Positions 30,695-36,955 of a stretch of DNA of 41,260 nucleotides are shown here, in pieces. The notes under the pieces are model-generated. The model was not told the DNA's origin and made no database searches. It saw only the letters and a program-made list of their open reading frames with translations. Origin of the DNA: a virus. The position numbers were made by a program, and so were the translations under genes. Position 1 is the stretch's first letter, and every line of letters begins with the position of its first letter. The stretch is taken from IMG/VR virus record IMGVR_UViG_3300045009_000035, positions 1 through 41,260 of that record; one strand, 5' to 3'.

Positions 30695-32948
30695 TGCCTG
30701 TCCTTTCGTAATTATCAATGCGCTCTCCGATCCAAGCCATCACGTTGACGGCCATGCTGTTGCCAAGCGCCTTGTAGCGCGGCCCGTCTGGGCAGTCATC
30801 GGCGGTCTTCTTGCGCCACGGGATCATCGTCCAGTTGCGCGGAAATCCCTGCAAAAACTCGCATTCTGTGGCCGTCAATCGACGCACGGTCATTGCGTTT
30901 TTTGACGTTGGCCGCGAAACATCAACGGGTCGCCGTGCCTCTTGAATCTCTGATAGTGCTTGTCGCAGAATCCCAACCCCTTCACCGGAGCACCACAGAT
31001 GGTGCATGAGCCTTTCGGCCTGTGGCCCCGGACATGGCAGCTGCGACAAATACGCTCCAAGTTGCCCGGCGAGTTGTTGAGGTAGTTCCCGTCGCGATGG
31101 TGAACATCCTTCGCCTTCGGCTTCCCGCACCGACTGCACGGCCCAGGCGGCACGATCTTCCGGGCGTGATATCGCGCAGTCGATGGGCCAACTACGGCTG
31201 AATGTCGCGCATCGAATGCCCTTGCCATGCAGACGCGACCGCAGTACTTGCGACGGTTGAAGTGAATCAAGTACTCCAAGCCCCCACGCGGCAAAGGCTT
31301 CCTCTCCAATTTCGTCCCGCAGAACTCGCAATGTCGCAATGGCGTTGGCTTCTTGTGTGCTGGCATGATCGCCATTGTACCCTTGCTGCTGCAAGGATTG
31401 AACAGGCACAAGCGGCGTCCCTCGCCCTGTACCGTCCTCGCTTGCGTCAAAGCCTTCGGCGCGAAGCGTGTGCGCGACCGCGACTTGTCCACCGCCGTTC
31501 GCGTGACTTCCGTCGTGCGACATTGAGCGCATCGTCGGGGAAATAGATGAGGCATCTCCTCCGTGATCCTTGCACGTGAATGCGATGACGGTCATCGGCG
31601 TGTGCGCCACCGCTGGCGGCGAAGGGATGCCGATGCCGCTTCCGACCTTTACCGCTGGCGAAACCTCTGGGTGCTGATTCACGCCGTGCGTTCCACCCGT
31701 GCTGTAGAAAGCGTGCGCCACCGCCTGCATCACGGTCGGCCCGCTTGCGTTGATGCTTGATCCCGGCGTACCCATCGTCGCCGCCACGTCACCCGTGATC
31801 GCGCCGTTGTAGCAGTCCGTGCCGTAGGCCACCGCCTGCTTGTTGTTGCCGCCACCGCCTGCCTCAAGCGTGCAGGCGACGCCTTCCTGTGCGCCAAGGC
31901 TCCGCGCTTCTGCTGACTGTCCGGGCTTGAACGCCACCGCAACCATCGGAGTGTTCCGTCCGCTAGGGTTGCTATTCGTGTTGACGGTTCCCGCGACTGC
32001 GCCCGTCCGCACCTCGCCGACTTGATTCTGCGCGAACGCCACCGCCACCGTTGTCGCCCGCACGTCGCCCTGGTCGAACAGCGACAGCGTTGGGTTGACT
32101 GCGCCCTCTACCCATGTCTCATCGTCGGTCGCGGACTGGGCGCGCTTGGACTTCGTGAACGGGACGGGTTGCGGGATGTACGCGCCGTGCCCGTCTAGTT
32201 CCGTGTGCGACCGCAGTCCGCGATTGCCGAGCGTCGAGGCGACGGGTTGCAGCGTCAGGTTCTGGCACTCGTCTCCGGCTGGCTCCCCGGTTCCCTTGCT
32301 CCACTTGCTGCACACGCTTGCAGCGCAGACTCCAGCATCGGCGGCAGGCTCTTCCCGCGTCGCTCTGCGCGGCGCAGAATCCCGCTGCACGCTTTGGGAC
32401 TCAAAGAGAACCGAGGCGGCAGCGGTTGGGTCTCCAAGACATCCGACAACGAAGATACGTCGCCTGCGCTGCGGGACGGCGCGTGGATGCCGTTGTGTTC
32501 GCACCCATTGAGCGTCCAGCACCCGGTAGGCCCACCCATACCCCAGTTCCCCCAGCGCCCCGAGGAAGGCACCAAGATCCCGTCCTGATCCTGATGACAA
32601 GACACCGGGGACATTTTCCCAGACAAGCCATCGAGGCCGTAGACGTTGAGCGATCTCAAGATAGGTGAGCATGAGTCCGCCTCTGGGGTCAGAGAGACCT
32701 CTGCGGAGTCCTGCGACGCTGAAGCTTTGGCATGGAGTTCCGCCGACCAGAAGGTCAACTGATCCGGGTCCGAGGTTCCATTCTGCATGACGAGTCATAT
32801 CTCCAAAGTTCGGGACATTGGGAAACCGATGCGCGAGGACCGCGCTCGGGAACGCTTCGATCTCGCTGAAGCCGACTGGCTGCCACCCGAGGTGATGCCA
32901 CGCCACACTTGCGGCCTCGATGCCGCTGCACACGCTCAAGTATCGCAT
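30672..32948 (-). CDS. C5 cytosine DNA methyltransferase
   Basis: A 758-residue Dcm-type methyltransferase. Motif I is LSVCSGIEAASVAW (SAM binding), motif IV TPCQSFS with catalytic Cys73, motif VI ENVPG at 111-115, motif VIII QRRRRIFVVG at 160-169, and motifs IX-X at the C-terminus (VRRLTATECEFLQGFP, RYKALGNSMAVNVMAWIG). About 430 residues of repeat-like sequence with VAVAF, VAHTL and QAVA units lie between, holding the target-recognition region. The segment just before motif IX overlaps an HNH gene in another frame. Start 32948 has AGGAG eight bases upstream. It may protect phage DNA from host restriction. No cognate restriction enzyme is seen. Confidence 0.9.
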   Translation of the reverse strand: MRYLSVCSGIEAASVAWHHLGWQPVGFSEIEAFPSAVLAHRFPNVPNFGDMTRHAEWNLGPGSVDLLVGGTPCQSFSVAGLRRGLSDPRGGLMLTYLEIAQRLRPRWLVWENVPGVLSSGSGRDLGAFLGALGELGYGWAYRVLDAQWVRTQRHPRAVPQRRRRIFVVGCLGDPTAAASVLFESQSVQRDSAPRRATREEPAADAGVCAASVCSKWSKGTGEPAGDECQNLTLQPVASTLGNRGLRSHTELDGHGAYIPQPVPFTKSKRAQSATDDETWVEGAVNPTLSLFDQGDVRATTVAVAFAQNQVGEVRTGAVAGTVNTNSNPSGRNTPMVAVAFKPGQSAEARSLGAQEGVACTLEAGGGGNNKQAVAYGTDCYNGAITGDVAATMGTPGSSINASGPTVMQAVAHAFYSTGGTHGVNQHPEVSPAVKVGSGIGIPSPPAVAHTPMTVIAFTCKDHGGDASSISPTMRSMSHDGSHANGGGQVAVAHTLRAEGFDASEDGTGRGTPLVPVQSLQQQGYNGDHASTQEANAIATLRVLRDEIGEEAFAAWGLGVLDSLQPSQVLRSRLHGKGIRCATFSRSWPIDCAISRPEDRAAWAVQSVREAEGEGCSPSRRELPQQLAGQLGAYLSQLPCPGPQAERLMHHLWCSGEGVGILRQALSEIQEARRPVDVSRPTSKNAMTVRRLTATECEFLQGFPRNWTMIPWRKKTADDCPDGPRYKALGNSMAVNVMAWIGERIDNYERTGNAVRTEG
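30890..31375 (-). CDS. HNH endonuclease overprinted on the methyltransferase gene
   Basis: A 161-residue protein in the second frame of the methyltransferase gene, same strand. A first zinc-ribbon has C16-x-x-C19 and C45-x-x-x-C49. The HNH core has C80-x-x-C83, HH at 92-93 (KDVHHRDGNYLNNSPGNLER), N105, then C110-x-x-C113-H114 and H118. A third ribbon has C124-x-x-C127, C137 and DKHYQRFKRHGDP, which is usual at the end of such phage nucleases. AAGGG lies four bases before the ATG at 31375. In a 38-codon sample third-position GC is about 74% in this frame and about 45% in the methyltransferase frame. It is probably a homing-type nicking nuclease. Chance assembly of this many ordered Cys/His ligands is unlikely. 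Confidence 0.8.
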   Translation of the reverse strand: MAIMPAHKKPTPLRHCEFCGTKLERKPLPRGGLEYLIHFNRRKYCGRVCMARAFDARHSAVVGPSTARYHARKIVPPGPCSRCGKPKAKDVHHRDGNYLNNSPGNLERICRSCHVRGHRPKGSCTICGAPVKGLGFCDKHYQRFKRHGDPLMFRGQRQKTQ

Positions 32949-33349
32949 CGCGCCCACTCCTTCCGCGCTTTGGCTGCGTAGCCGTCGGTCGCTTTCCGGC
33001 GCTTGGTCGCGCCGGCGGGGCCGCCGTTGTGAATGCGTGCGCACTCGTCAATCGTCCACGTTTTGCAGTAGCGGGACAGGTACGCGATCACGACGCGCTC
33101 GGCGTACTCGCGATCGGTCACGGCCTCATAGCCGCGCTCACGCAGGCTCGGGTCATACTCGCACGCATCGACCCAGTAGACGCGCCAGACCTGATACGCG
33201 CCGAGCGCCTTGCCGCCGTCGCCGACGGCGCAATCAGGGTCGCGCTCGCCGCCCGTCTCGACGACCTGGAGCGTGTCGAGGATGCGGCGCACATCCGTGC
33301 CGGCGGGAGGCGGGACGGTCATGGAGGCAGCGAGGAGGGCGGCAATCAT
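32936..33349 (-). CDS. Muramidase / i-type-lysozyme-like endolysin
   Basis: A 137-residue lysozyme-like protein. After a short hydrophobic start (MIAALLAASM) come LDTLQVVETGGERDPDCAVG (candidate catalytic Glu31), GKALGAYQVWRVYWVDAC, DREYAERVVIAYLSRYC and the signature ARIHNGGPAGATKRRKATDG. The G-x-YQ-x-x-x-x-YW-x-D and RIHNGGP motifs match destabilase/i-type lysozymes used by phages as endolysins. It would cleave peptidoglycan glycan chains. The hydrophobic start is short for a secretion signal, so export may depend on a holin. It overlaps the methyltransferase start by 13 bases and the upstream stop by 4 (ATGA). Its place in the early operon, away from the lysis group, is unusual. Confidence 0.8.
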   Translation of the reverse strand: MIAALLAASMTVPPPAGTDVRRILDTLQVVETGGERDPDCAVGDGGKALGAYQVWRVYWVDACEYDPSLRERGYEAVTDREYAERVVIAYLSRYCKTWTIDECARIHNGGPAGATKRRKATDGYAAKARKEWARCDT

Positions 33350-33657
33350 TTGGCACCTCGACGCTCAATTGCATTGAACAGACCAAAGCTATTTGTGATG
33401 GTGTCCTGAATGTCCTGATGCAGCGACTGCAACGCGACTGCCTTGCCATCAACAAACACCTCGTCAACGGTGTAGTCAACGAGTTCCGGCCATTCCTCGT
33501 GCGACACCTGACCCCAGTTGTCGAACTTGGCGCGCTGCGCCATGCGCCAGGTCGCAGTAACAGCCACCGTGACCTCGTGTTCGACGAGCGTGTCAATGTC
33601 GGTCGCCCAATCCACAAGGAAATCGGGTTCTACCTCAATGGTCAGTTCGGTTTTCAC
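33346..33657 (-). CDS. Small acidic early protein
   Basis: A 103-residue acidic protein: KTELTIEVEPDFLVDWATDI, a Val/Thr-rich strand (VEHEVTVAVTATWRMAQR), a Trp-containing loop (FDNWGQVSHEEWPELVDY) and a VDEVFVDGKAVALQSLHQDI segment. An alpha/beta fold is likely. It overlaps both neighbours by four bases (ATGA type). No family recognised; the acidic surface would fit a DNA-mimic inhibitor but there is no direct support. Confidence 0.62.
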   Translation of the reverse strand: MKTELTIEVEPDFLVDWATDIDTLVEHEVTVAVTATWRMAQRAKFDNWGQVSHEEWPELVDYTVDEVFVDGKAVALQSLHQDIQDTITNSFGLFNAIERRGAK

Positions 33658-33956
33658 TTGAGCCTCCAGACTCGGATGATGCGTCCATGCGTCGAGGGGC
33701 GTTCGCTACGCACGACGCGCCCGGTCCATTCCATGCCCTTGAACACGCTGCCAGCGGCGTTGCCGAGCGCACCGTAGTCCAGGCCACGGCTAGCCATCAT
33801 CATCGCCACGTCATCGGACGTGGCCTCGCCGTTGATGTCACACGACTCACGCGCCAACCGCTGGGCCTGCGCGAGCAACCATTCGCGTCCGTTCTCGGCG
33901 TTGGCTAGTCCTGCGTTGCGCCGCCGCTGTGCTTCCATGTAGTCGAACAAATTCAC
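33654..33956 (-). CDS. Small early protein, GTG start
   Basis: A 100-residue protein starting with GTG that overlaps the previous stop (GTGA), with GGAGG six to seven bases upstream. The N-terminus is helical (NLFDYMEAQRRRNAGLANAE, then NGREWLLAQAQRLARESCDI). A winged-helix-like end follows (SDDVAMMMASRGLDYGAL, MEWTGRVVRSERPSTHGRII, RVWRLK). The alternation of helices with a final Gly-Arg-x-x-x-W hairpin suggests a small nucleic-acid-binding winged helix, as in some phage HNH-adjacent or vsr-like accessory proteins. This is inference. Confidence 0.65.
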   Translation of the reverse strand: MNLFDYMEAQRRRNAGLANAENGREWLLAQAQRLARESCDINGEATSDDVAMMMASRGLDYGALGNAAGSVFKGMEWTGRVVRSERPSTHGRIIRVWRLK

Positions 33957-34198
33957 GCCACACCTCCCGCGGTCGTGAGGGTTGACGGAAACGCATTCGT
34001 CAGCGGCAGGCCCATGCGGCTGCGCCAAGCGTTGATCGTTTCAATCTCATTCAGCGCGTGGTCCCATCCGTGGACCTCAGCGACGCGGTTAGCAGCCCAG
34101 ACAATCGGCGTCGGATCGTAAACGCCAATGCCAACGCCATAGAACGTTGCGAGCATGTACTTGGTGTGGTACGCGAAGTCGTTGATGTCGTAGCTCAT
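33953..34198 (-). CDS. First gene of the early operon, unknown
   Basis: An 81-residue protein from the ATG at 34198, with GAGAGG six bases upstream. The sequence SYDINDFAYHTKYMLATFYG, DPTPIVWAANRVAEVHGWDH and NEIETINAWRSRMGLPLTNA is mixed helical with several aromatic residues. As the promoter-proximal gene it would be made first after infection and could be a host-takeover protein. A longer frame from 34360 crosses the promoter and was rejected. No family recognised. Confidence 0.65.
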   Translation of the reverse strand: MSYDINDFAYHTKYMLATFYGVGIGVYDPTPIVWAANRVAEVHGWDHALNEIETINAWRSRMGLPLTNAFPSTLTTAGGVA

Positions 34199-34214
34199 TT
34201 GATTCCTCTCGTTG

Positions 34215-34237
34215 TGTGCCAGCATCCTGCTGACACA
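34215..34237 (-). promoter_or_regulatory. Leader hairpin with AGGAU loop (CsrA-site-like)
   Basis: In the - strand transcript, 34237-34229 pairs with 34223-34215 (nine pairs, one U-G) around the 5-base loop AGGAU. CsrA/RsmA proteins prefer ANGGA in hairpin loops. The next GGA, in the Shine-Dalgarno GAGAGGA of the first early gene, lies about 20 bases downstream, a spacing a CsrA dimer can bridge. The hairpin also overlaps the predicted transcription start, so a DNA operator is an alternative reading. Confidence 0.6.
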
Positions 34238-34240
34238 TGG

Positions 34241-34270
34241 ACTATATGCGCTGATATATCGCGCTGTCAA
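34241..34270 (-). promoter_or_regulatory. Early operon promoter (sigma70-like)
   Basis: On the - strand a perfect TTGACA (34270-34265), an 18-base spacer and TATAGT (34246-34241). It lies 43 bases upstream of the first early ATG. It should fire with host RNA polymerase immediately after DNA entry and drive the operon from 34198 leftwards. Confidence 0.78.
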
Positions 34271-34296
34271 CACATCAACTTGAGAGATTCTGCAAA

Positions 34297-34326
34297 TTGT
34301 TTCGTTGCTGCGGTTTGCGTTATACG
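34297..34326 (+). promoter_or_regulatory. Possible divergent promoter for the phosphoesterase gene
   Basis: TTGTTT (34297-34302), 18 bases, then TATACG (34321-34326), 20 bases before the ATG at 34347. The match is weak and is offered because the gene is divergent from the early operon and needs its own promoter. Confidence 0.35.
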
Positions 34327-34346
34327 GATTCGTAGATTGATGTCGC

Positions 34347-35261
34347 ATGGCCGTCAACATCGTGCAACACTACCCAGGCTCGTTCACGATTGAGATGAGC
34401 GAGGACAGCGAATCCATCGTTCCATCAGCTGACTGGGAGCAGTATTTCCTGCTGATTTCTGACGCGCACATTGACAACGCACACGCCGACCGCGCCATGT
34501 TCGACCGACACATGCGGCTGTGCCGCGAGCGCAATGCCAAGTGGTTGAGCAATGGCGATTTCATGTGCTTGATGCAGGGCAAGTACGATTTGCGGTCAGA
34601 CACCTCGGCCTGCCGGCCCGAGCATCAGCAGGGTCGATACCTCGACGCTGTCATCAGGACCACTGCTGACTACATCGCTCCGCACGCGGACATGGCTTTG
34701 CTGTTTGCGCCAGGCAACCACGAAACTGCCATCAAAAAGCGACACGAGACGGACATGAACGAGCGTTTGGTGGAGGCGTTGCGACATCGCAGGGCCGCCG
34801 ATTGCCAAGCCTACGCCGGCAGTTACGCGAACTGGGTGCGGTTTCTTGTTAGGCAGCGTAGCCGGCGGCAACTTGTGGGCGGTAGCGTCGTGATGTACAT
34901 GCACCACGGGTACGGCGGTGGCGGCCCGGTCACTCGTGGCACCATCCAGACCTCGCGCATGGCTGTCTATCTGCCTGACGCCGACATCATCTGGACGGGT
35001 CACACTCACGATGAGTGGATCATGCCGATTCAACGTGCGCGGCTCTCGCCGCATGGTCGTGCCTACCTCGACCGAACAATGCACATCCGTTCGCCTGGAT
35101 ACAAGGACGAGTTCAGCGAGCAGAACGGCTGGGCTGTTGAGCGTGGTATGCCACCAAAACCGAAGGGCGCTTTGTGGTTGCGGTTCTACATGGAGAACAC
35201 GAGGAATCACAACAACATTCCGATGCGCACGCTACGGTATGAGGTGCGTGAGGCACAGTAA
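34347..35261 (+). CDS. Calcineurin-like metallophosphoesterase
   Basis: A 304-residue enzyme with all metallophosphoesterase motifs in order: LISDAHIDN (Asp39, His41), SNGDF (Asp71), PGNHET (Asn124, His125), MHHGYGG (His186/187) and WTGHTHDEW (His219, His221). These residues bind two metal ions in the family. Phage members include RNA/DNA phosphatases and cyclic-nucleotide phosphodiesterases, so the substrate cannot be given. It could act in nucleic-acid repair or in degrading host defence signal nucleotides. It is the first gene of the rightward middle block. The N-terminal 30 residues precede the fold and look like an add-on. Confidence 0.87.
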   Translation: MAVNIVQHYPGSFTIEMSEDSESIVPSADWEQYFLLISDAHIDNAHADRAMFDRHMRLCRERNAKWLSNGDFMCLMQGKYDLRSDTSACRPEHQQGRYLDAVIRTTADYIAPHADMALLFAPGNHETAIKKRHETDMNERLVEALRHRRAADCQAYAGSYANWVRFLVRQRSRRQLVGGSVVMYMHHGYGGGGPVTRGTIQTSRMAVYLPDADIIWTGHTHDEWIMPIQRARLSPHGRAYLDRTMHIRSPGYKDEFSEQNGWAVERGMPPKPKGALWLRFYMENTRNHNNIPMRTLRYEVREAQ

Positions 35262-35284
35262 CTAGCCGTCTAGGAAGGACAGAT

Positions 35285-35551
35285 ATGGCAACACCAGCAA
35301 AGGGCAAGAGGTTCGTCAAGATGGTCCGCAACCCCGAAACCGGGCGCACCAACAAGGTGTCATACGGTCAGGCCGGCAAGGCCAAGGGTGGCGGTGATCG
35401 CATCAAGCCTGGCACGTCGAAGGGCGATGCGTACTGCGCTCGTTCGTTCGGCCAGATGAAGGACAATCCCAAGGCAGCGCGAAATCCGAACAGCCCGCTG
35501 CGGCTTTCGCGTGCGAAGTGGAAGTGCAGCGGCAAAACTTCAAGGAAGTAA
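35285..35551 (+). CDS. Small basic conserved phage protein
   Basis: An 88-residue strongly basic protein: KGKRFVKMVRNPETGRTNKV, SYGQAGKAKGGGDRIKPGTS, KGDAYCARSFGQMK and a C-terminal NSPLRLSRAKWKCSG. Versions of this protein, with the same KVSYGQAGKAK and GTSKGDAYCARS elements, occur in many environmental phages. It has two Cys near basic loops but no full zinc site. Function unknown; the charge suggests nucleic-acid binding. AAGGA lies upstream of the ATG. Confidence 0.75.
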   Translation: MATPAKGKRFVKMVRNPETGRTNKVSYGQAGKAKGGGDRIKPGTSKGDAYCARSFGQMKDNPKAARNPNSPLRLSRAKWKCSGKTSRK

Positions 35552-35553
35552 AC

Positions 35554-35682
35554 ATGGCAAAGCGCGGACTCTACGCAAACATCAACGCCCGCCGTAAGGC
35601 AGGTACCTCGCGTCCCAAGAGTAAGTCCACCGTGAGCGCATCATCGTACGCGGCGATGAAGCGCGGTTTCAAGAAGAAGTAA
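35554..35682 (+). CDS. 42-residue basic phage peptide
   Basis: A very short gene that starts two bases after the previous stop, with AAGGAAG upstream. The product begins MAKRGLYANINARRKAGTS and ends AAMKRGFKKK. The MA/KRGLYANI-x-A-R/K-R-K start is recurrent in phage genomes next to the preceding gene, which supports its reality. Very basic, so probably nucleic-acid associated. Function unknown. Confidence 0.72.
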   Translation: MAKRGLYANINARRKAGTSRPKSKSTVSASSYAAMKRGFKKK

Positions 35683-35685
35683 CCC

Positions 35686-35949
35686 ATGCGCGTCCGTCTC
35701 GGCGGGCGGTACTGGCAACTGCGATTCGTGCCGAACCTCAACAACTTCGGTGAGGTCGAGCACGGCGATACCGCAGACACGCGGATCATCCGCGTGCGCA
35801 TCAAGCAGGGCCAAGAGGAGATGTTGGACACGCTGATTCACGAGGCCATGCACGCGGCCCGGCCCGAGCTAGACGAAGACGCCGTCGCTACGGCAAGTCG
35901 TGACATTGCGCGGTTGTTGTGGAATCTGGGCTATCGGCGCAACCCGTAA
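35686..35949 (+). CDS. Small HExxH protein (zincin-like)
   Basis: An 87-residue protein. Strands RVRLGGRYWQLRFVPNL and TRIIRVRIKQG are followed by a helix with H-E-A-M-H (EEMLDTLIHEAMHAARPELD) and a second helix (VATASRDIARLLWNLGYR). The arrangement resembles minimal SprT/zincin-like domains common in phages; the Glu/Asp pair after the motif could supply a third metal ligand. Substrate unknown, and such small zincins may not be active proteases. It is the last gene of this + strand group. Confidence 0.75.
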   Translation: MRVRLGGRYWQLRFVPNLNNFGEVEHGDTADTRIIRVRIKQGQEEMLDTLIHEAMHAARPELDEDAVATASRDIARLLWNLGYRRNP

Positions 35950-36020
35950 GAAACACTTACAGGTTCTCCTTTCCTCTTACGCGGTTGCCTATGCGTACCA
36001 AAACGCATACACATGGCGCA

Positions 36021-36042
36021 ATAGTGCCACACTTGGCACTAT
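36021..36042. terminator. Convergent hairpin between + and - genes
   Basis: A perfect 8-bp stem (36021-36028 with 36035-36042) around a 6-base loop. It lies between the end of the HExxH gene (+) and the end of the lone - strand gene, whose stop is at 36050. No strong T-run on either side. It could serve both directions. Confidence 0.5.
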
Positions 36043-36049
36043 CTGTAGT

Positions 36050-36517
36050 TCATTCGCTCCACAACGTGACATCGTTGCGGCGGTAACGGTGCAGGTCTTT
36101 GCCCTTGTCGGTGCGGATGAAATGGCGGTCGCTGAACACGCAGTAGTTGTTGGGCAGGAGCGCGAACTGTCCGCCCTCAAGCTCGATCATGTTGAGCGGC
36201 TTGTGCTCGGCAGGGTAGCGGCTGAACCCATCTGACCAGTCGAGCATGATCCCGGTGTGCCGACCCCTTCCTGTCATGCGCGTCGTGACGGGCAATCCCT
36301 CTAGGTAGTTGATGTGCCAGGCTTGTAGATCCTCGCCCATCGCTCCCCACGGTTGCAGGACGCGCTGCTCTAGCGCGAACTCCTCGCTCGTAGAGATCAG
36401 GTGCCAGAGCATGCCCGACCAGTGCGCGCCGCTCTCAAGCAGCACGTGGCCCATGACAGGCTGACCAGGCCGGCAATGCACCGCGTGCAGGATGCCACGT
36501 GTAACACCATGTTGCAT
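36050..36517 (-). CDS. Lone - strand protein of unknown function
   Basis: A 155-residue protein if read from the ATG at 36517; a GTG at 36583 would add 22 residues and the frame continues further without a start that has a ribosome site. The body reads HAVHCRPGQPVMGHVLLESG, WSGMLWHLISTSEEFALEQR, PWGAMGEDLQAWHINYLEGL and PLNMIELEGGQFALLPNNYC, ending FIRTDKGKDLHRYRRND. The composition is that of a real folded protein with many Trp and His residues. I do not recognise the family. It is the only - strand gene inside the + block, often the position of accessory or defence genes. Confidence 0.68.
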   Translation of the reverse strand: MQHGVTRGILHAVHCRPGQPVMGHVLLESGAHWSGMLWHLISTSEEFALEQRVLQPWGAMGEDLQAWHINYLEGLPVTTRMTGRGRHTGIMLDWSDGFSRYPAEHKPLNMIELEGGQFALLPNNYCVFSDRHFIRTDKGKDLHRYRRNDVTLWSE

Positions 36518-36744
36518 CGTCGGCCCGAGCGCCGAGTTTGCTACGTTGACATATAGGTGAAACGGTAGGTTGGCGTGGCGCACGAGGGTACGATAGCGGT
36601 GCGGGTGTGTGAGTCTGCGCCTATGGCAAACACTCACGCGGGCGCCATGCCGAGGCCGCGAGGTACACCGTGGCGCGCAGTGCCGCTGATGTAAGAACAG
36701 CATCCCGCCACGGGCAGGCGCCGCGAGGCGCTGTGCCTACGCAA

Positions 36745-36770
36745 ACGCCCAGCCGGGGGAAGCTGGGCGT
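36745..36770 (-). terminator. Perfect 9-bp hairpin, terminator-like on the - strand
   Basis: ACGCCCAGC (36745-36753) pairs with GCTGGGCGT (36762-36770) around an 8-base loop. On the - strand the stem runs into TTTGCG, a weak T-run. No obvious gene ends here, so it may shield the - strand gene from read-through or belong to a small RNA. Confidence 0.4.
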
Positions 36771-36796
36771 CGCGCTAAGGGTCACTGAACGGGCGG

Positions 36797-36831
36797 AATG
36801 TACTTGCGCCACGGCGAACGTCAAGTATGCT
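36797..36831. promoter_or_regulatory. Weak overlapping divergent promoter elements
   Basis: On the - strand TTGACG (36824-36819), 16 bases, TACATT (36802-36797) could serve the lone - gene. On the + strand TTGCGC (36804-36809), 16 bases, TATGCT (36826-36831) could serve the replication gene and, by read-through, the late operon. Both are poor matches. Confidence 0.3.
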
Positions 36832-36839
36832 GCGCGGCA

Positions 36840-36894
36840 GAGCGGTTTGGCAGTCGCTCAACAACCAAGTCGGGGTAGTACCGCCAAACCGCTC
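36840..36894 (+). repeat. 12-bp perfect inverted repeat with 31-base loop
   Basis: GAGCGGTTTGGC (36840-36851) and its exact complement at 36883-36894 form a stem that can extend by four further G-C pairs across a small interior loop (36834-36837 with 36897-36900). It sits 61 bases before the replication gene. It lacks tRNA features such as a T-loop. Candidate structured leader, attenuator or origin-associated element. Confidence 0.6.
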
Positions 36895-36955
36895 CCCCGC
36901 CTCGCCCCGGATTTACGCATTTGTCCGCTACATGGCGGACGGAAGGACTTGACGC

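Larger units (their letters stand above)
36518..36955. other. Noncoding, hairpin-rich region
   Basis: About 440 bases without a convincing gene beyond the uncertain 5' end of the - strand gene. It holds a 5-bp hairpin with a GCGA tetraloop (36718-36731), a perfect 9-bp stem (36745-36753 with 36762-36770), a perfect 12-bp stem with a 31-base loop (36840-36851 with 36883-36894) and a 6-bp hairpin (36923-36928 with 36935-36940). Weak divergent promoters lie at 36797-36831. It could carry a small RNA, an attenuator for the replication gene or part of the origin. Confidence 0.55.

Noticed and set aside
31600-32500. Several + strand frames opposite the methyltransferase
   Set aside because: Low-complexity antisense shadows of the repeat-like central region; no motifs or start signals.
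33956-34360. 135-residue form of the first early gene starting at 34360
   Set aside because: It would start upstream of the clear TTGACA/TATAGT promoter and lacks a ribosome site; the 34198 start has GAGAGG at proper spacing.
36834-36900. tRNA-like stem
   Set aside because: The 12-bp stem is too long for an acceptor arm, and no T-loop or anticodon arm can be drawn. No other tRNA was recognised in the window.
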